NCBI GenBank assembly: GCA_019419865.1 | Contig: JAHZIG010000030.1 | Location: 1 to 27,931 of the forward strand | Direction: 5' to 3' | From: Clostridiales bacterium | Lineage (GTDB): Bacteria > Bacillota > Clostridia > Monoglobales > Monoglobaceae | DNA: 27,931 nt | In this document: piece after piece, positions 1-7,616 of the stretch | How positions within the stretch are numbered: position 1 is the first letter of the stretch | Layout of the letters: every line of letters starts with the position of its first letter | Notes under the pieces: generated by a model | Databases searched by the model: none | What the model was told of the DNA's origin: nothing | What the model saw: only the letters and a program-made list of their open reading frames with translations | Made by a program: the position numbers and the translations under genes

Positions 1-558
1 GATTTTCTTGAAAATTAATCACTACTATATTATACGAGGGATTAGAGAATAGCGATTAGGGGGCGGAAATTTGTCGTTTTAACGTCTTACGGCTTTGTCT
101 GCGATGAAATACTTTGTTTTTCTATTATGCTGCAGAAGCCGTTTAAACGGTACGGTAACCGTCTGCGCTCCTATTCTCTATTCGCTAATCGCTAATCGCT
201 ACGTTGTCTCCGCATGTCTCTCTTTTAGTTGTATAATATAAGTATGACAAAGTAAAAATGGTCGCAGGGGCTTGACTATAGCAAGCGATAAAACGCATTT
301 TGGATCCGGCGAAAGTTCCAAGCGGGTATTTCACATTCGGATATCAGTATTGCACGATCTCGGGTCGTGTAAACCTTAACGTATGGAAAACGCCGCTTGC
401 CTTACCGGATCCGGCGCTAAAGGCGTCTAAGTATATCGCAAACAAGTCTCGGCCTAAAGCCTGCGTGAGTCGCTTACGCAAAAGCTCTCGATCGAACATA
501 CGCCGGGAAATAACGGCGACGCGCAGATCTATATTTTCACTGTTTTGCTTAGAGTTAA

Positions 559-756
559 CTAAATATAGACGTCTATATAGGTGTAAATAATACCTACAAT
601 ATAAAAATAGATGGTAATAATAACACCTATTCTGACATCTATTTGGACAACTATATTGACAGCTATATTTACAGTTATTTTGACAACATATATAAATATA
701 AACTAAAACAAAATATAAACAAAACAGTAAGAAAGAAAGTTAAAAGAAAGAGATAG
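559..756 (+). other. AT-rich startless open frame with a 12-nt periodic core; possible gene remnant
   Basis: A frame of 65 codons is open from the stop at 556-558 to a TAG at 754-756, but it has no ATG or GTG and only an internal TTG (643). From 622 to 693 the DNA repeats in 12-nt units resembling GACAnCTATATT. Translated, this gives a D/N/Y/I-rich stretch (DIYLDNYIDSYIYSYF) followed by a Lys/Arg-rich tail ending KKVKRKR. No family is recognised. An open frame this long is unusual in sequence that is 77% AT, which hints at former coding function, but the lack of a start and of a ribosome binding site argues against an active gene. Confidence 0.25.
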
Positions 757-940
757 GCGATATTCATAGCCTATTTGTTATTGCGAGCGGCGAAAGACAA
801 GCGTATATTGAGCTTATCAAGACGCGCAGGCTTATCGAGAAGTTCGTTACACAACTTTCGAGACTTTTATACGTTAAGTAAACTCTCTCAAGACCAAGAG
901 CGCTGAGCGTAGGTTAAGCCTTTGGGTAGGGAGGCGTTTC

Positions 941-1006
941 ATGTTCGGCAAAATTAGACGACGACCCTTCAAAAGGCGGCGGAAAGAATTATTTTTGAGC
1001 GTCTAA
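941..1006 (+). CDS. Candidate 21-aa arginine-rich small protein
   Basis: A 21-codon ORF (MFGKIRRRPFKRRRKELFLS, then V) begins with ATG six bases after a strong GGGAGG ribosome binding site and ends in TAA, twelve bases before the truA -35 box. Nine of the 21 residues are Arg or Lys. I do not recognise it. It could be a leader peptide or a small nucleic-acid-binding or membrane-active peptide. Equally, the GGAGG could be chance, since no clear promoter precedes it. The only evidence is the start context. Confidence 0.25.
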   Translation: MFGKIRRRPFKRRRKELFLSV

Positions 1007-1017
1007 ACAGCCAAAAC

Positions 1018-1047
1018 TTGACTTTTTACTTATGCGAATGATATAAT
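1018..1047 (+). promoter_or_regulatory. Sigma-A-type promoter for truA
   Basis: TTGACT (1018-1023) and TATAAT (1042-1047) are separated by 18 bp and lie 36 bp before the truA start codon. This is a near-consensus vegetative promoter. Confidence 0.8.
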
Positions 1048-1083
1048 ACCCAGTAAAGTAAGGCGAAAACGGGAGCTTGGTCT

Positions 1084-1869
1084 ATGAAGAATTATATGCT
1101 GACTATCAGCTACGACGGAAGCCGCTATAACGGCTGGCAGAGACAGAAGTCGAGCGACAATACTATTCAGGGAAAGATCGAGAACGTACTGTCTCTTATG
1201 GCGCTTCGCCGGGTGGAGATAAACGGCTCGGGCAGGACGGACGCGGGCGTTCACGCGCTGGGTCAGACCGCGAATTTTAAGCTTGATACCGAGATGGACA
1301 AGTCGGAGATACTCGGTTACCTGAATAAATATCTCCCCGACGACGTCGCGGTCTTACGGATAGACGAGGTCCCGGAGCGGTTCCACTGCCGGCTCTGCGC
1401 AAGGTCGAAAACTTATATGTACAGGATCCAAAACAGCCCGATCTCTAACGTGTTTGAGAGAAAGTATACGTATAAGTATCCGGATAAGCTCGATATCGAT
1501 AAAATGCGGCTCGCTGCGGACGCTATGCTCGGCAAGCGCGATTTTTTGGGATTTTCCTCGCTGAAGAAGTCGAAGAAGTCCAGCGTCAGGACGGTTTTTG
1601 GGATTGACATCAAGCGCCTCGGCGACGAAATACGGATATATTACAGGGCGGACGGGTTCTTGTACAATATGGTCAGGATAATGACCGGGACTTTGATCGA
1701 GGCGGGGATCGGCATAAAGTCTCGGGAGGATATAGAACGAGTATTCGAGACCGGAAACCGCGAGTACGCCGGGTTCACGGCTCCGGCAAGAGGGCTTACG
1801 CTGGTCGGGGTAGAGTACTCGGGCGAGTATGAGAAATACGGTTCCTTAGCGGACGGTGAAGTTAGATAA
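1084..1869 (+). CDS. truA: tRNA pseudouridine(38-40) synthase TruA
   Basis: The enzyme isomerises uridines 38, 39 and 40 in the anticodon arm of tRNAs to pseudouridine, in the cytoplasm. The family signature GRTDAGVHALGQ is at residues 50-61, with the catalytic aspartate at D53. The N-terminus (YDGSRYNGWQRQ) and the later segment YNMVRIMTGTLIEAG are also typical of TruA. At 261 residues it is slightly longer than usual, the extra length being a C-terminal tail. The ATG is preceded by GGGAG at a spacing of eight. It appears to be transcribed alone from its own promoter, whereas many Firmicutes carry truA at the end of the ribosomal-protein/ECF-transporter cluster. Family assignment is secure. 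Confidence 0.97.
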   Translation: MKNYMLTISYDGSRYNGWQRQKSSDNTIQGKIENVLSLMALRRVEINGSGRTDAGVHALGQTANFKLDTEMDKSEILGYLNKYLPDDVAVLRIDEVPERFHCRLCARSKTYMYRIQNSPISNVFERKYTYKYPDKLDIDKMRLAADAMLGKRDFLGFSSLKKSKKSSVRTVFGIDIKRLGDEIRIYYRADGFLYNMVRIMTGTLIEAGIGIKSREDIERVFETGNREYAGFTAPARGLTLVGVEYSGEYEKYGSLADGEVR

Positions 1870-1969
1870 ACTGCCGGTTACAGTAAATTTAGATTGCGAC
1901 TGAGCTTAAATACGTCAAATTATAAAATACGTTTAGAAGAAAATATGATCAAACGGGGACGGTAGTAGA

Positions 1970-1996
1970 CTAACGTGAAAGTTCCTTTCACGTTAG
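1970..1996. repeat. Perfect 12-bp inverted repeat between truA and cls
   Basis: CTAACGTGAAAG (1970-1981) and CTTTCACGTTAG (1985-1996) are exact reverse complements around a three-base loop TTC. No T-run follows on either strand, so this is not a standard intrinsic terminator. It could be a regulator operator, an mRNA 3' stabiliser for truA or a Rho-independent variant. Confidence 0.7.
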
Positions 1997-2062
1997 CCTC
2001 CGGCAGGATTAGAGCGCCCGCGCGAATTTTTCCTCGCATACGCTCGGAAACGCGCATGGGCG

Positions 2063-2151
2063 TAATAATCTCTTATCATTCCTTGCCCTGCGGATAAGAG
2101 AGCTTTCATACCTATTAGCGCCGACGCAGGGCGGCGGAATGGAGATTATTA
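2063..2151 (+). promoter_or_regulatory. Structured 5' leader of cls that can sequester its ribosome binding site
   Basis: Three blocks pair in order: 2063-2072 with 2142-2151, 2078-2082 with 2136-2140, and 2085-2092 with 2125-2132. They form a long interrupted hairpin whose 3' arm contains the GGAG ribosome binding site and the first base of the start codon. A competing 8-bp hairpin pairs CTCTTATC (2070-2077) with GATAAGAG (2093-2100) and would break the outer helix. Mutually exclusive helices around a ribosome binding site suggest a translational switch or thermosensor. I do not recognise a known riboswitch class. Base pairing was judged by eye. Confidence 0.5.
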
Positions 2152-3710
2152 TGAGACTTTCAAAACTTATTTACTCGAATAAAATTTTTGCCGCGCTTAT
2201 ATTGTTGTTCCAGCTTGCGATTTTTGCGGCCGCGATTATTTGGGTATCGGAATACAGCGGTTATATCTACGCTATAGCGATAGTACTGAGCGCTATTTTG
2301 ATACTTTACGAGATCCAGCGCGACGAGGAGCCGGGGTTTAAGATAACCTGGATAATGCTCATGGCGATAATCCCGATCTTCGGCGTTCTCTTATATTTAT
2401 ACCTGCATTTTAATTTTGTTTCGCGGCGGATAAGAAGAGCGGCGGAGCGGGTCAAGAACGAGACCAGCGGCTATCTTGCGCAGGACAGAGCGGTGGAGAA
2501 CGAGTTCGCGCGCGAAATGCCGGAGTCGGTCGGGGTCGCTAAGTATCTTTATAACTTGTGCGGTTATCCTGTATACTCGGGCGGCAGAGTTAAATACTTC
2601 CCGCTCGGCGACGACATGTTCCCGGAGTTTAAGAGACGGCTCGAGCGGGCCGAAAAATTTATATTTTTAGAGTTCTTTATAATCAATAAAAATGGGAAAA
2701 TGTGGCCGGAGGTATTGGAGATACTAAAAAGAAAGGCCGCGCAGGGCGTCGAGGTAAGAGTGATGTACGACGGCATGGGATGTATGACGACTTTGCCGAG
2801 CGGTTATCCCGAAAAGCTTAAGGAGTTTGGCATAGACTGCCGGATATTTTCGCCGATAACGCCGTTCTTCTCTACATACCAGAATAACCGGGATCACAGA
2901 AAGATCGCGGTTATCGACGGGCATACGGCGTTTACAGGAGGCGTAAATCTCGCCGACGAATACATCAACGTTATCTCACGATTCGGACATTGGAAGGACA
3001 ATGCGATCATGTTAAAGGGCGAGGCGGTAAAGCCGTTTACCGCGATGTTTTTGGAGATGTGGAATATATCTCAGCCCGAGATAAAACAGACCGACTATTC
3101 GTATTACTTAAACGGCTCGGACGGCGGCGCTCTGAGCGGCGGCGACGAGGATATCGACGGCGGCGGATATATAATACCGTTCTCAGACAGCCCCTTGTCA
3201 AAGCACAGGGTCGGCGAGAGAATGTATATAGATATACTCAATACCGCGAAGAAGTACGTTCATATAATGACCCCGTATCTGGTTGTGAGCTACGAGATGT
3301 TAGAGGCGCTCAAGTTCGCGGCGCGGCGCGGCGTAGACGTAAAGATCATACTTCCGCATATCCCGGACAAGCCGTACGCCTTTTGGCTGGCGGGAACATA
3401 TTACACGGAGCTCATAAACGCCGGGGTGAAGATATACGAATACCTTCCGGGCTTCGTCCATTCTAAAATGTCTATATCCGACGATTTTAAAGCGGTGATA
3501 GGTACGATCAATCACGATTACAGGAGTTTGTATCTGCACTATGAATGCGCGGCCTATCTTCTAAAATCTCCTTCCATCAAGGATATGGAAAAAGACTTTC
3601 AAGAGACCTTGGAAAAATGCCTTGAGATAACCGTGGAGATATACAAAAAGAGAAGCGGTATCAAGAAGCTCGCCGGTCTTGCGATCCGGACGATCTCGCC
3701 GCTGCTGTGA
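2151..3710 (+). CDS. cls: Cardiolipin synthase, phospholipase D superfamily
   Basis: The enzyme condenses two phosphatidylglycerol molecules to cardiolipin and glycerol at the membrane. Three hydrophobic segments (about 12-32, 38-55 and 65-87) precede the catalytic part; the last contains the typical WIMLMAIIPIFGVLLYLYL pattern of this family. Both HxKxxxxD motifs are intact: HRKIAVID at 249-256 and HSKMSISD at 437-444. Length is 519 residues, normal for the bacterial family. A Gly/Asp-rich linker (roughly 323-339) between the two halves is a local peculiarity. I chose the ATG at 2151 over one at 2139 because GGAG lies six bases upstream of it, whereas the earlier ATG has no spaced ribosome binding site. 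It is apparently monocistronic. Translation may be controlled by the structured leader. Confidence 0.95.
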   Translation: MRLSKLIYSNKIFAALILLFQLAIFAAAIIWVSEYSGYIYAIAIVLSAILILYEIQRDEEPGFKITWIMLMAIIPIFGVLLYLYLHFNFVSRRIRRAAERVKNETSGYLAQDRAVENEFAREMPESVGVAKYLYNLCGYPVYSGGRVKYFPLGDDMFPEFKRRLERAEKFIFLEFFIINKNGKMWPEVLEILKRKAAQGVEVRVMYDGMGCMTTLPSGYPEKLKEFGIDCRIFSPITPFFSTYQNNRDHRKIAVIDGHTAFTGGVNLADEYINVISRFGHWKDNAIMLKGEAVKPFTAMFLEMWNISQPEIKQTDYSYYLNGSDGGALSGGDEDIDGGGYIIPFSDSPLSKHRVGERMYIDILNTAKKYVHIMTPYLVVSYEMLEALKFAARRGVDVKIILPHIPDKPYAFWLAGTYYTELINAGVKIYEYLPGFVHSKMSISDDFKAVIGTINHDYRSLYLHYECAAYLLKSPSIKDMEKDFQETLEKCLEITVEIYKKRSGIKKLAGLAIRTISPLL

Positions 3711-3817
3711 TAGAAAAAATGAGGACGGAGGGAGTAAGAACTGCCCGCCGCCCTTATTTATTGCCCGGGAAAATCCCGCCCGGATCGCATACGCGTCTAA
3801 GCTCCGCCGGATCGCCG

Positions 3818-4525
3818 CTATGAGCCGGCGTAAACTTGGCCGTCTTGACCGCCGCCGCGGACGTCCGCGAACTCTCTTATCAGACGCGACGACCACGTAA
3901 GCAGAGTTTTAGAGATACGGCTGAAATCCTCGTCCGTATATTCGGGAGCAATATGTTCGGAGCGCTCGGCTATGAACTTTTCGTCTCCGGACAGTCTTTC
4001 CGTAAGCTTCGGTCTCGTCTTGATATACTCCGCATTTTTGTAGTAATATTCCGCTTTGAGAACGAATACCGCCGACTTCAAAAGCCCGTTTAGAATAGCG
4101 AAAGATCTGTCGTGCAGGATATTGTGGCAGCACGCGTGATAAATATTGCAGGCGCCTATCGATACCGCGCGGCGTATATCGTCCTTGTCTACGGTTTTTA
4201 TAACGTCCTTAAGACTTCCGTATATCGGAATTGTGTCGAAGCAGAACTGGAACAGATCCGATCTTTCCCAGCATAAAAGCTCGTCGATACCGGATATAAA
4301 ACCGCACAGGTTTTCCCGTTCTTCGATATCTTTCACGGCGTCGTCGTATTCTTTCAGGTCGTCGAACTTGAGCCTGTCCAAGATCAAAACGACGTCGATA
4401 TCGCTGTTTTCTTTGGCTTCGCCTCTGGCGTAGCTGCCCTGCAGACCCATAAATACGATCCTGTCTCCGAACCGCTCCGTCATTTTCGCGGCGTAATCTT
4501 TAGTCCATGATTTAATATCCACCAT
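3818..4525 (-). CDS. Nucleotidyltransferase-domain protein (MNT/KNTase-like)
   Basis: The polymerase-beta-type nucleotidyltransferase signature is present near the N-terminus: GSYARGEAKENSDIDVVLI begins at G30, with the metal-binding acidic pair D42 and D44. The remaining ~180 residues look helical and resemble the C-terminal half of stand-alone aminoglycoside-nucleotidyltransferase-like or HEPN/MNT proteins, but I cannot assign a substrate. Proteins of this type transfer a nucleotide to a small molecule or a protein. The ATG has GGAGG eight bases upstream. The gene converges with cls and diverges from the GNAT gene. No antitoxin or HEPN partner is adjacent, so a toxin-antitoxin role is not supported. 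The family is confident; the specific function is unknown. Confidence 0.8.
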   Translation of the reverse strand: MVDIKSWTKDYAAKMTERFGDRIVFMGLQGSYARGEAKENSDIDVVLILDRLKFDDLKEYDDAVKDIEERENLCGFISGIDELLCWERSDLFQFCFDTIPIYGSLKDVIKTVDKDDIRRAVSIGACNIYHACCHNILHDRSFAILNGLLKSAVFVLKAEYYYKNAEYIKTRPKLTERLSGDEKFIAERSEHIAPEYTDEDFSRISKTLLTWSSRLIREFADVRGGGQDGQVYAGS

Positions 4526-4634
4526 AATAATAGCCTCCGTTTATTTATTGGTATAATAGCCGCCGTAACTGAGAGTAAGGAAATAATATCACACATCGGC
4601 CGTAAGTTCAACCGCGTCTTAGAAGTTTACGGAT

Positions 4635-4663
4635 TTGATTTAAGGCGCGTCTCGTGTTATAAT
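4635..4663 (+). promoter_or_regulatory. Sigma-A-type promoter for the GNAT gene
   Basis: TTGATT (4635-4640) and TATAAT (4658-4663) are separated by 17 bp and lie 31 bp before the acetyltransferase start. Confidence 0.75.
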
Positions 4664-4694
4664 TAGGAAAATCACAGTTTGGAGGAAGAATTAA

Positions 4695-5159
4695 ATGGAG
4701 CTGATTCTTGCGGGGCAAAAAGATATAGATAAGATAGAAAAAATAGTTTTCGACACCGTTATGGAGATATATCCGAGGTTTTACCCCAAGGGCGCGGTCG
4801 ATTATTTTATAAAACACCACGACAGGAGCAGGATCGAGGCCGACGTAGCTATGCGCTGCGTATACTACGCGGTCGCGGGCGGTTCGGTCGTAGGCACGAT
4901 AACCGTTAAAGAAAACGAGATAAACAGATTTTTCGTGCTCCCCGAATTTCAGGGAAACGGATACGGCGCCGAGCTGCTTAAGTTCGCCGAGGATAAGATC
5001 TTTAAGGATTACGATACGATAACGCTCGATTCGTCTCTCTCGGGCAAGCTCTTTTACCTAAAGCACGGGTTTGAGGAGTATAAATTCTGCCCGATGCCGA
5101 CCGAGAGCGGCGACTATCTATGCTACGATACGATGATAAAGCGATCCTGTTCCGATTAG
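4695..5159 (+). CDS. GNAT-family N-acetyltransferase
   Basis: This is a 154-residue single-domain acetyltransferase that would move an acetyl group from acetyl-CoA to an unknown amine. The acetyl-CoA-binding motif A is visible as RFFVLPEFQGNGYGAELL, with the Q-x-x-G-x-G/A core at 86-91. Late motifs follow in LDSSLSGKLFYLKHGF (110-125), where the aromatic residue before K-H-G-F is typical. GGAGG lies nine bases before the ATG, and the gene has its own promoter. Neighbours give no substrate clue. The family is sure, the substrate is not. Confidence 0.88.
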   Translation: MELILAGQKDIDKIEKIVFDTVMEIYPRFYPKGAVDYFIKHHDRSRIEADVAMRCVYYAVAGGSVVGTITVKENEINRFFVLPEFQGNGYGAELLKFAEDKIFKDYDTITLDSSLSGKLFYLKHGFEEYKFCPMPTESGDYLCYDTMIKRSCSD

Positions 5160-5241
5160 AACCGCAAGGCTATTTTGTGGAATAATTTGCTTGAATATGG
5201 GAAAAATACTAACGATTTTATTTTAGTTAGGAGGAGCTTTA

Positions 5242-5913
5242 ATGTTCAAGCATGAGAAAATGTATCTACAGCCGGTCGAGGTCGAGAGACCTAACCCTCA
5301 GTACGCGGCGCTTCTTCAGGAGCAGCTCGGCGGAGGGAACGGCGAGCTCAAGGCGGCGATGCAGTACATGGCGCAGAGTTTTAGGGTAAAGGATCCCGAG
5401 ATCAAGGATCTGTTCATGGACATAGCCGCGGAGGAACTGAGCCATATGGAGATGATAGCGCAGACGATAAATCTGCTGAACGGACACGACGTGGACGCCG
5501 GGAGCGTAACCGCGGGCGAGATCCAAACGCACGTGCTTTTGGGTTTGAATCCCGGACTTATTAACGCGTCGGGATATTCGTGGACGGGCGATTATGTGAC
5601 GGTGACGGGCGATCTGTGCGCCGACCTGCTCTCGAATATCGCGTCCGAGCAGAGGGCGAAGGTGGTTTATGAATATTTATACAGACAGATAGACGATAAG
5701 AAGGTCAAGGAAACCATAGATTTCCTGCTAAACCGCGAAGAGGCGCATAACGCGATGTTTAGAGAGGCGTTTAACAAGGTGCAGGAGACCGGTTCAAACC
5801 GCGATTTCGGAACTACAAAGGCGGCGAAGATGTATTTCAGTCTCTCGGAGCCGTCTCCGTCGGATACGCCGTTTCCGAACGCCGAAGTAAAACACCCGTC
5901 TTTTAATCAGTGA
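5242..5913 (+). CDS. cotJC: Manganese-catalase-family spore coat protein (CotJC-like)
   Basis: A 223-residue ferritin-like four-helix protein of the dimanganese catalase family, which disproportionates hydrogen peroxide. Members in Clostridia are found in spores as CotJC. Probable metal ligands are E35 (in NGELKAAMQY), E65 and H68 (EELSHME), E136 (SEQRAK), and E166/H169 (REEAHN). The core matches CotJC, with a longer C-terminal tail (about 190-223). AGGAGGAG is correctly spaced before the ATG. The partners cotJA and cotJB, usually immediately upstream, are absent here, so this copy stands alone and may function as a general Mn-catalase. I looked for a sporulation sigma-E promoter and found nothing convincing. 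An intrinsic terminator follows. Confidence 0.92.
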   Translation: MFKHEKMYLQPVEVERPNPQYAALLQEQLGGGNGELKAAMQYMAQSFRVKDPEIKDLFMDIAAEELSHMEMIAQTINLLNGHDVDAGSVTAGEIQTHVLLGLNPGLINASGYSWTGDYVTVTGDLCADLLSNIASEQRAKVVYEYLYRQIDDKKVKETIDFLLNREEAHNAMFREAFNKVQETGSNRDFGTTKAAKMYFSLSEPSPSDTPFPNAEVKHPSFNQ

Positions 5914-5922
5914 ATAATATCA

Positions 5923-5962
5923 GGCCCGCCGGTTCTTGCGTAATAGGCGGGCCGTTTTCTTT
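5923..5962 (+). terminator. Intrinsic terminator of cotJC
   Basis: GGCCCGCC (5923-5930) pairs with GGCGGGCC (5946-5953) and is followed by a T-rich tail GTTTTCTTT. Confidence 0.8.
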
Positions 5963-6022
5963 GCATAGAGCTGTAAATTATCATGAGCCGTCTTACAATT
6001 CGGTTTTATCGTTTCAGCCGAG

Positions 6023-7324
6023 TCAGAGTTGTTTGATATAGTACAAGGCGTTTAAGACCACCCAGTTTTGAGGGAAATCGCGCATGGAGTTCCAGTAGCC
6101 TATCCCTACGAGTCCGCTTCTGTACGCGAGGTCGAGCTTGGCCTTTATGCTTCTTGCGTCCTCGAACCAGACCTCGTGTAGCGTTCCGCTCTCGTCCGCG
6201 TATCTGAACCACGGCGATTCGGCCGTGCGGTCGTATTGTATTATCGCGTTATATCTTTGGGCGAGGGAGATAGCCTCTACCGGGGATATAGAAGGCGCTC
6301 CGTTTTGCGACGCCATGACCTCTTCTTTATTATAGGGAAGAGTCCAGTCGTAACCGTAGGTTGGGATCCCCAGGTACAGTTTCGACGCCGAGACGCGGGT
6401 CAGCGCGTAATCTACGACTTGCTTGACCTTATTGAGAGGAGCGACGGCCATGGGCGGTCCGTAGGTGTATCCCCATTCGTAGGTCATTAGCAGGACGCGG
6501 TCGACAGAAGCGCCTATCGCGCCGTAGTCGTGACCTTCGTATAATATTCCCGCCTGGGTGTCGCTCACCTTTGGAGCAAGCGCCGAGAACAGAGGGAGTC
6601 CTGCGGCGCCGAGGACGGAATGTAGATTTTGGAGAAATCTTACATAGTCGAATCTGTCCTCGGGATAGATGAACTCAAAGTCCACGTCCAGACCCGAATA
6701 TCCCTTGACTTCTATATTGTTCATTATCTCCGAGATCAGCCTTTCCTGCACGGCGGCGTTTGTCAGGACTAAATTAGCCCTTTCGTTGCTGAAATTTCCG
6801 TACTCGGTCAGCGACGACAGATGCATGAGCGGAGCGACGCCGTAGAGTTTGGACAGCGAGATGAGCGCCGCGTCGTCGAGATCCACGAGCGAGCCGTCCG
6901 GTTTTATCCCGTAGGTGAACGGCGTGAAGTAGGTCAGATACGGCAGCTGGCTCATAAGCAGGCTTTGTTCTATATTGGGATACGCGTAGCTGTTGGTTTC
7001 AAATTCGTAAGTTTTTTCGTTGTCGTCGGCGTATTCTATGATCAAGTTTGTTCCCGGAACAAGATCCGTTTGTCCTTTTAAAATAAAGTTATTCTTAAGC
7101 AGAGTTCTTATATCGACCGAAAATCTTTGCGAGATCGACGAGAGCGTGTCGCCCTCTCTCACAGTGTAGCTCCTAAGAGGAAGCCTGATAACCAACGCCT
7201 GACCCGGAACGAGAGCCGGGTTATTTTGAAGCCCGTTGTCAGCCAGCATATTGTCTAAGAATACGCCGTAATTTTGCGAGACGGAAAAAGCGGTTTCCCC
7301 TTCGCTGACCACATGAATGAACAT
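6023..7324 (-). CDS. LysM plus GH18 spore-cortex-type N-acetylglucosaminidase (YaaH/SleL-like)
   Basis: A peptidoglycan hydrolase of the YaaH/SleL/YdhD group, which cleaves N-acetylglucosaminyl bonds in spore cortex during germination or is deposited in the spore coat. Two LysM peptidoglycan-binding repeats occupy about 1-48 and 51-97, each with a typical core such as YTVREGDTLSSISQRF. The GH18 barrel fills about 120-433. Its catalytic motif is GLDVDFEF, with D213, D215 and the proton donor E217. There is no signal peptide, as expected for coat proteins assembled from the mother cell. A GGAGG lies ten bases before the ATG. It is a single-gene unit facing cotJC. Which of SleL or YaaH it corresponds to cannot be settled from sequence alone. 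Confidence 0.93.
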   Translation of the reverse strand: MFIHVVSEGETAFSVSQNYGVFLDNMLADNGLQNNPALVPGQALVIRLPLRSYTVREGDTLSSISQRFSVDIRTLLKNNFILKGQTDLVPGTNLIIEYADDNEKTYEFETNSYAYPNIEQSLLMSQLPYLTYFTPFTYGIKPDGSLVDLDDAALISLSKLYGVAPLMHLSSLTEYGNFSNERANLVLTNAAVQERLISEIMNNIEVKGYSGLDVDFEFIYPEDRFDYVRFLQNLHSVLGAAGLPLFSALAPKVSDTQAGILYEGHDYGAIGASVDRVLLMTYEWGYTYGPPMAVAPLNKVKQVVDYALTRVSASKLYLGIPTYGYDWTLPYNKEEVMASQNGAPSISPVEAISLAQRYNAIIQYDRTAESPWFRYADESGTLHEVWFEDARSIKAKLDLAYRSGLVGIGYWNSMRDFPQNWVVLNALYYIKQL

Positions 7325-7616
7325 ATTGACCTAACCTCCGTTCTGGCGCTTAGCCTTAAGCCGATCAGAAATGATCTTGAGCTATTTTAAACACGCATAT
7401 TATTTGTATATTTTATATTTATTATGAGCCGCCGAGCGCGACCGGCGTATATGCGCGGGCGAGCCGCTTGCTTGAAGGAAAAAGTCGTCGCGGCTGCGCA
7501 GCGGCTTATATTTATATTTACTTATAAAACGCGGTTTTTATTCGCATAAATAATATTTTGCGGCGTTTTTATCAGCCGGAACCCGGTTAGGACGGATAGA
7601 CGCGGTATGCGTACGG
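7325..7616. other. Intergenic region between the LysM-GH18 gene and the AraC gene
   Basis: The only clear structures are a small GATCA-GAAA-TGATC hairpin close to the hydrolase start and AGCCGCT / AGCGGCT arms (near 7460-7505) flanking a GC-rich core. The latter could act as a weak terminator, but neither strand has a good T-run at the right place. No promoter consensus for the GH18 gene was found, which would fit use of a sporulation sigma factor. Confidence 0.35.

Larger units (their letters stand above)
1..1010. other. Gene-poor left region with short repeats and an AT-rich island
   Basis: No convincing protein gene or recognisable RNA gene was found here. Visible structure includes a word around GAGAATAGCGATTAG (45-59) that returns in inverted, shuffled form at 171-203, where CGCTAAT is tandemly repeated. 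There are adjacent palindromes CCGTTTAAACGG (139-150) and ACGGTAACCGT (152-162), and a direct repeat GGATCCGGCG at 302-311 and 407-416. Small hairpins occur at 463-479 and 502-519. Base composition falls to about 77% AT between 559 and 756. The stretch could be decayed mobile or genic DNA, or an unrecognised structured RNA; I cannot decide between these. Confidence 0.5.

Noticed and set aside
300..590. 96-codon frame from a TTG start on the plus strand
   Set aside because: It has no ribosome binding site, no recognisable motif, codon use unlike the neighbouring genes, and many small hairpins inside. Treated as non-coding.
2139..2150. Earlier ATG of cls
   Set aside because: There is no spaced ribosome binding site in front of it, whereas GGAG is six bases before the ATG at 2151.
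3818..4525. HEPN/MNT toxin-antitoxin pair
   Set aside because: The nucleotidyltransferase domain is clear, but no HEPN-type partner gene is adjacent on either side.
5160..5241. Possible sporulation sigma-E promoter before cotJC (GAATAT near 5193)
   Set aside because: No -10 of the expected form at the expected distance.
7325..7616. Intrinsic terminator for the AraC gene
   Set aside because: GC-rich inverted arms exist but no T-run follows at the correct side, so it is only mentioned, not called.
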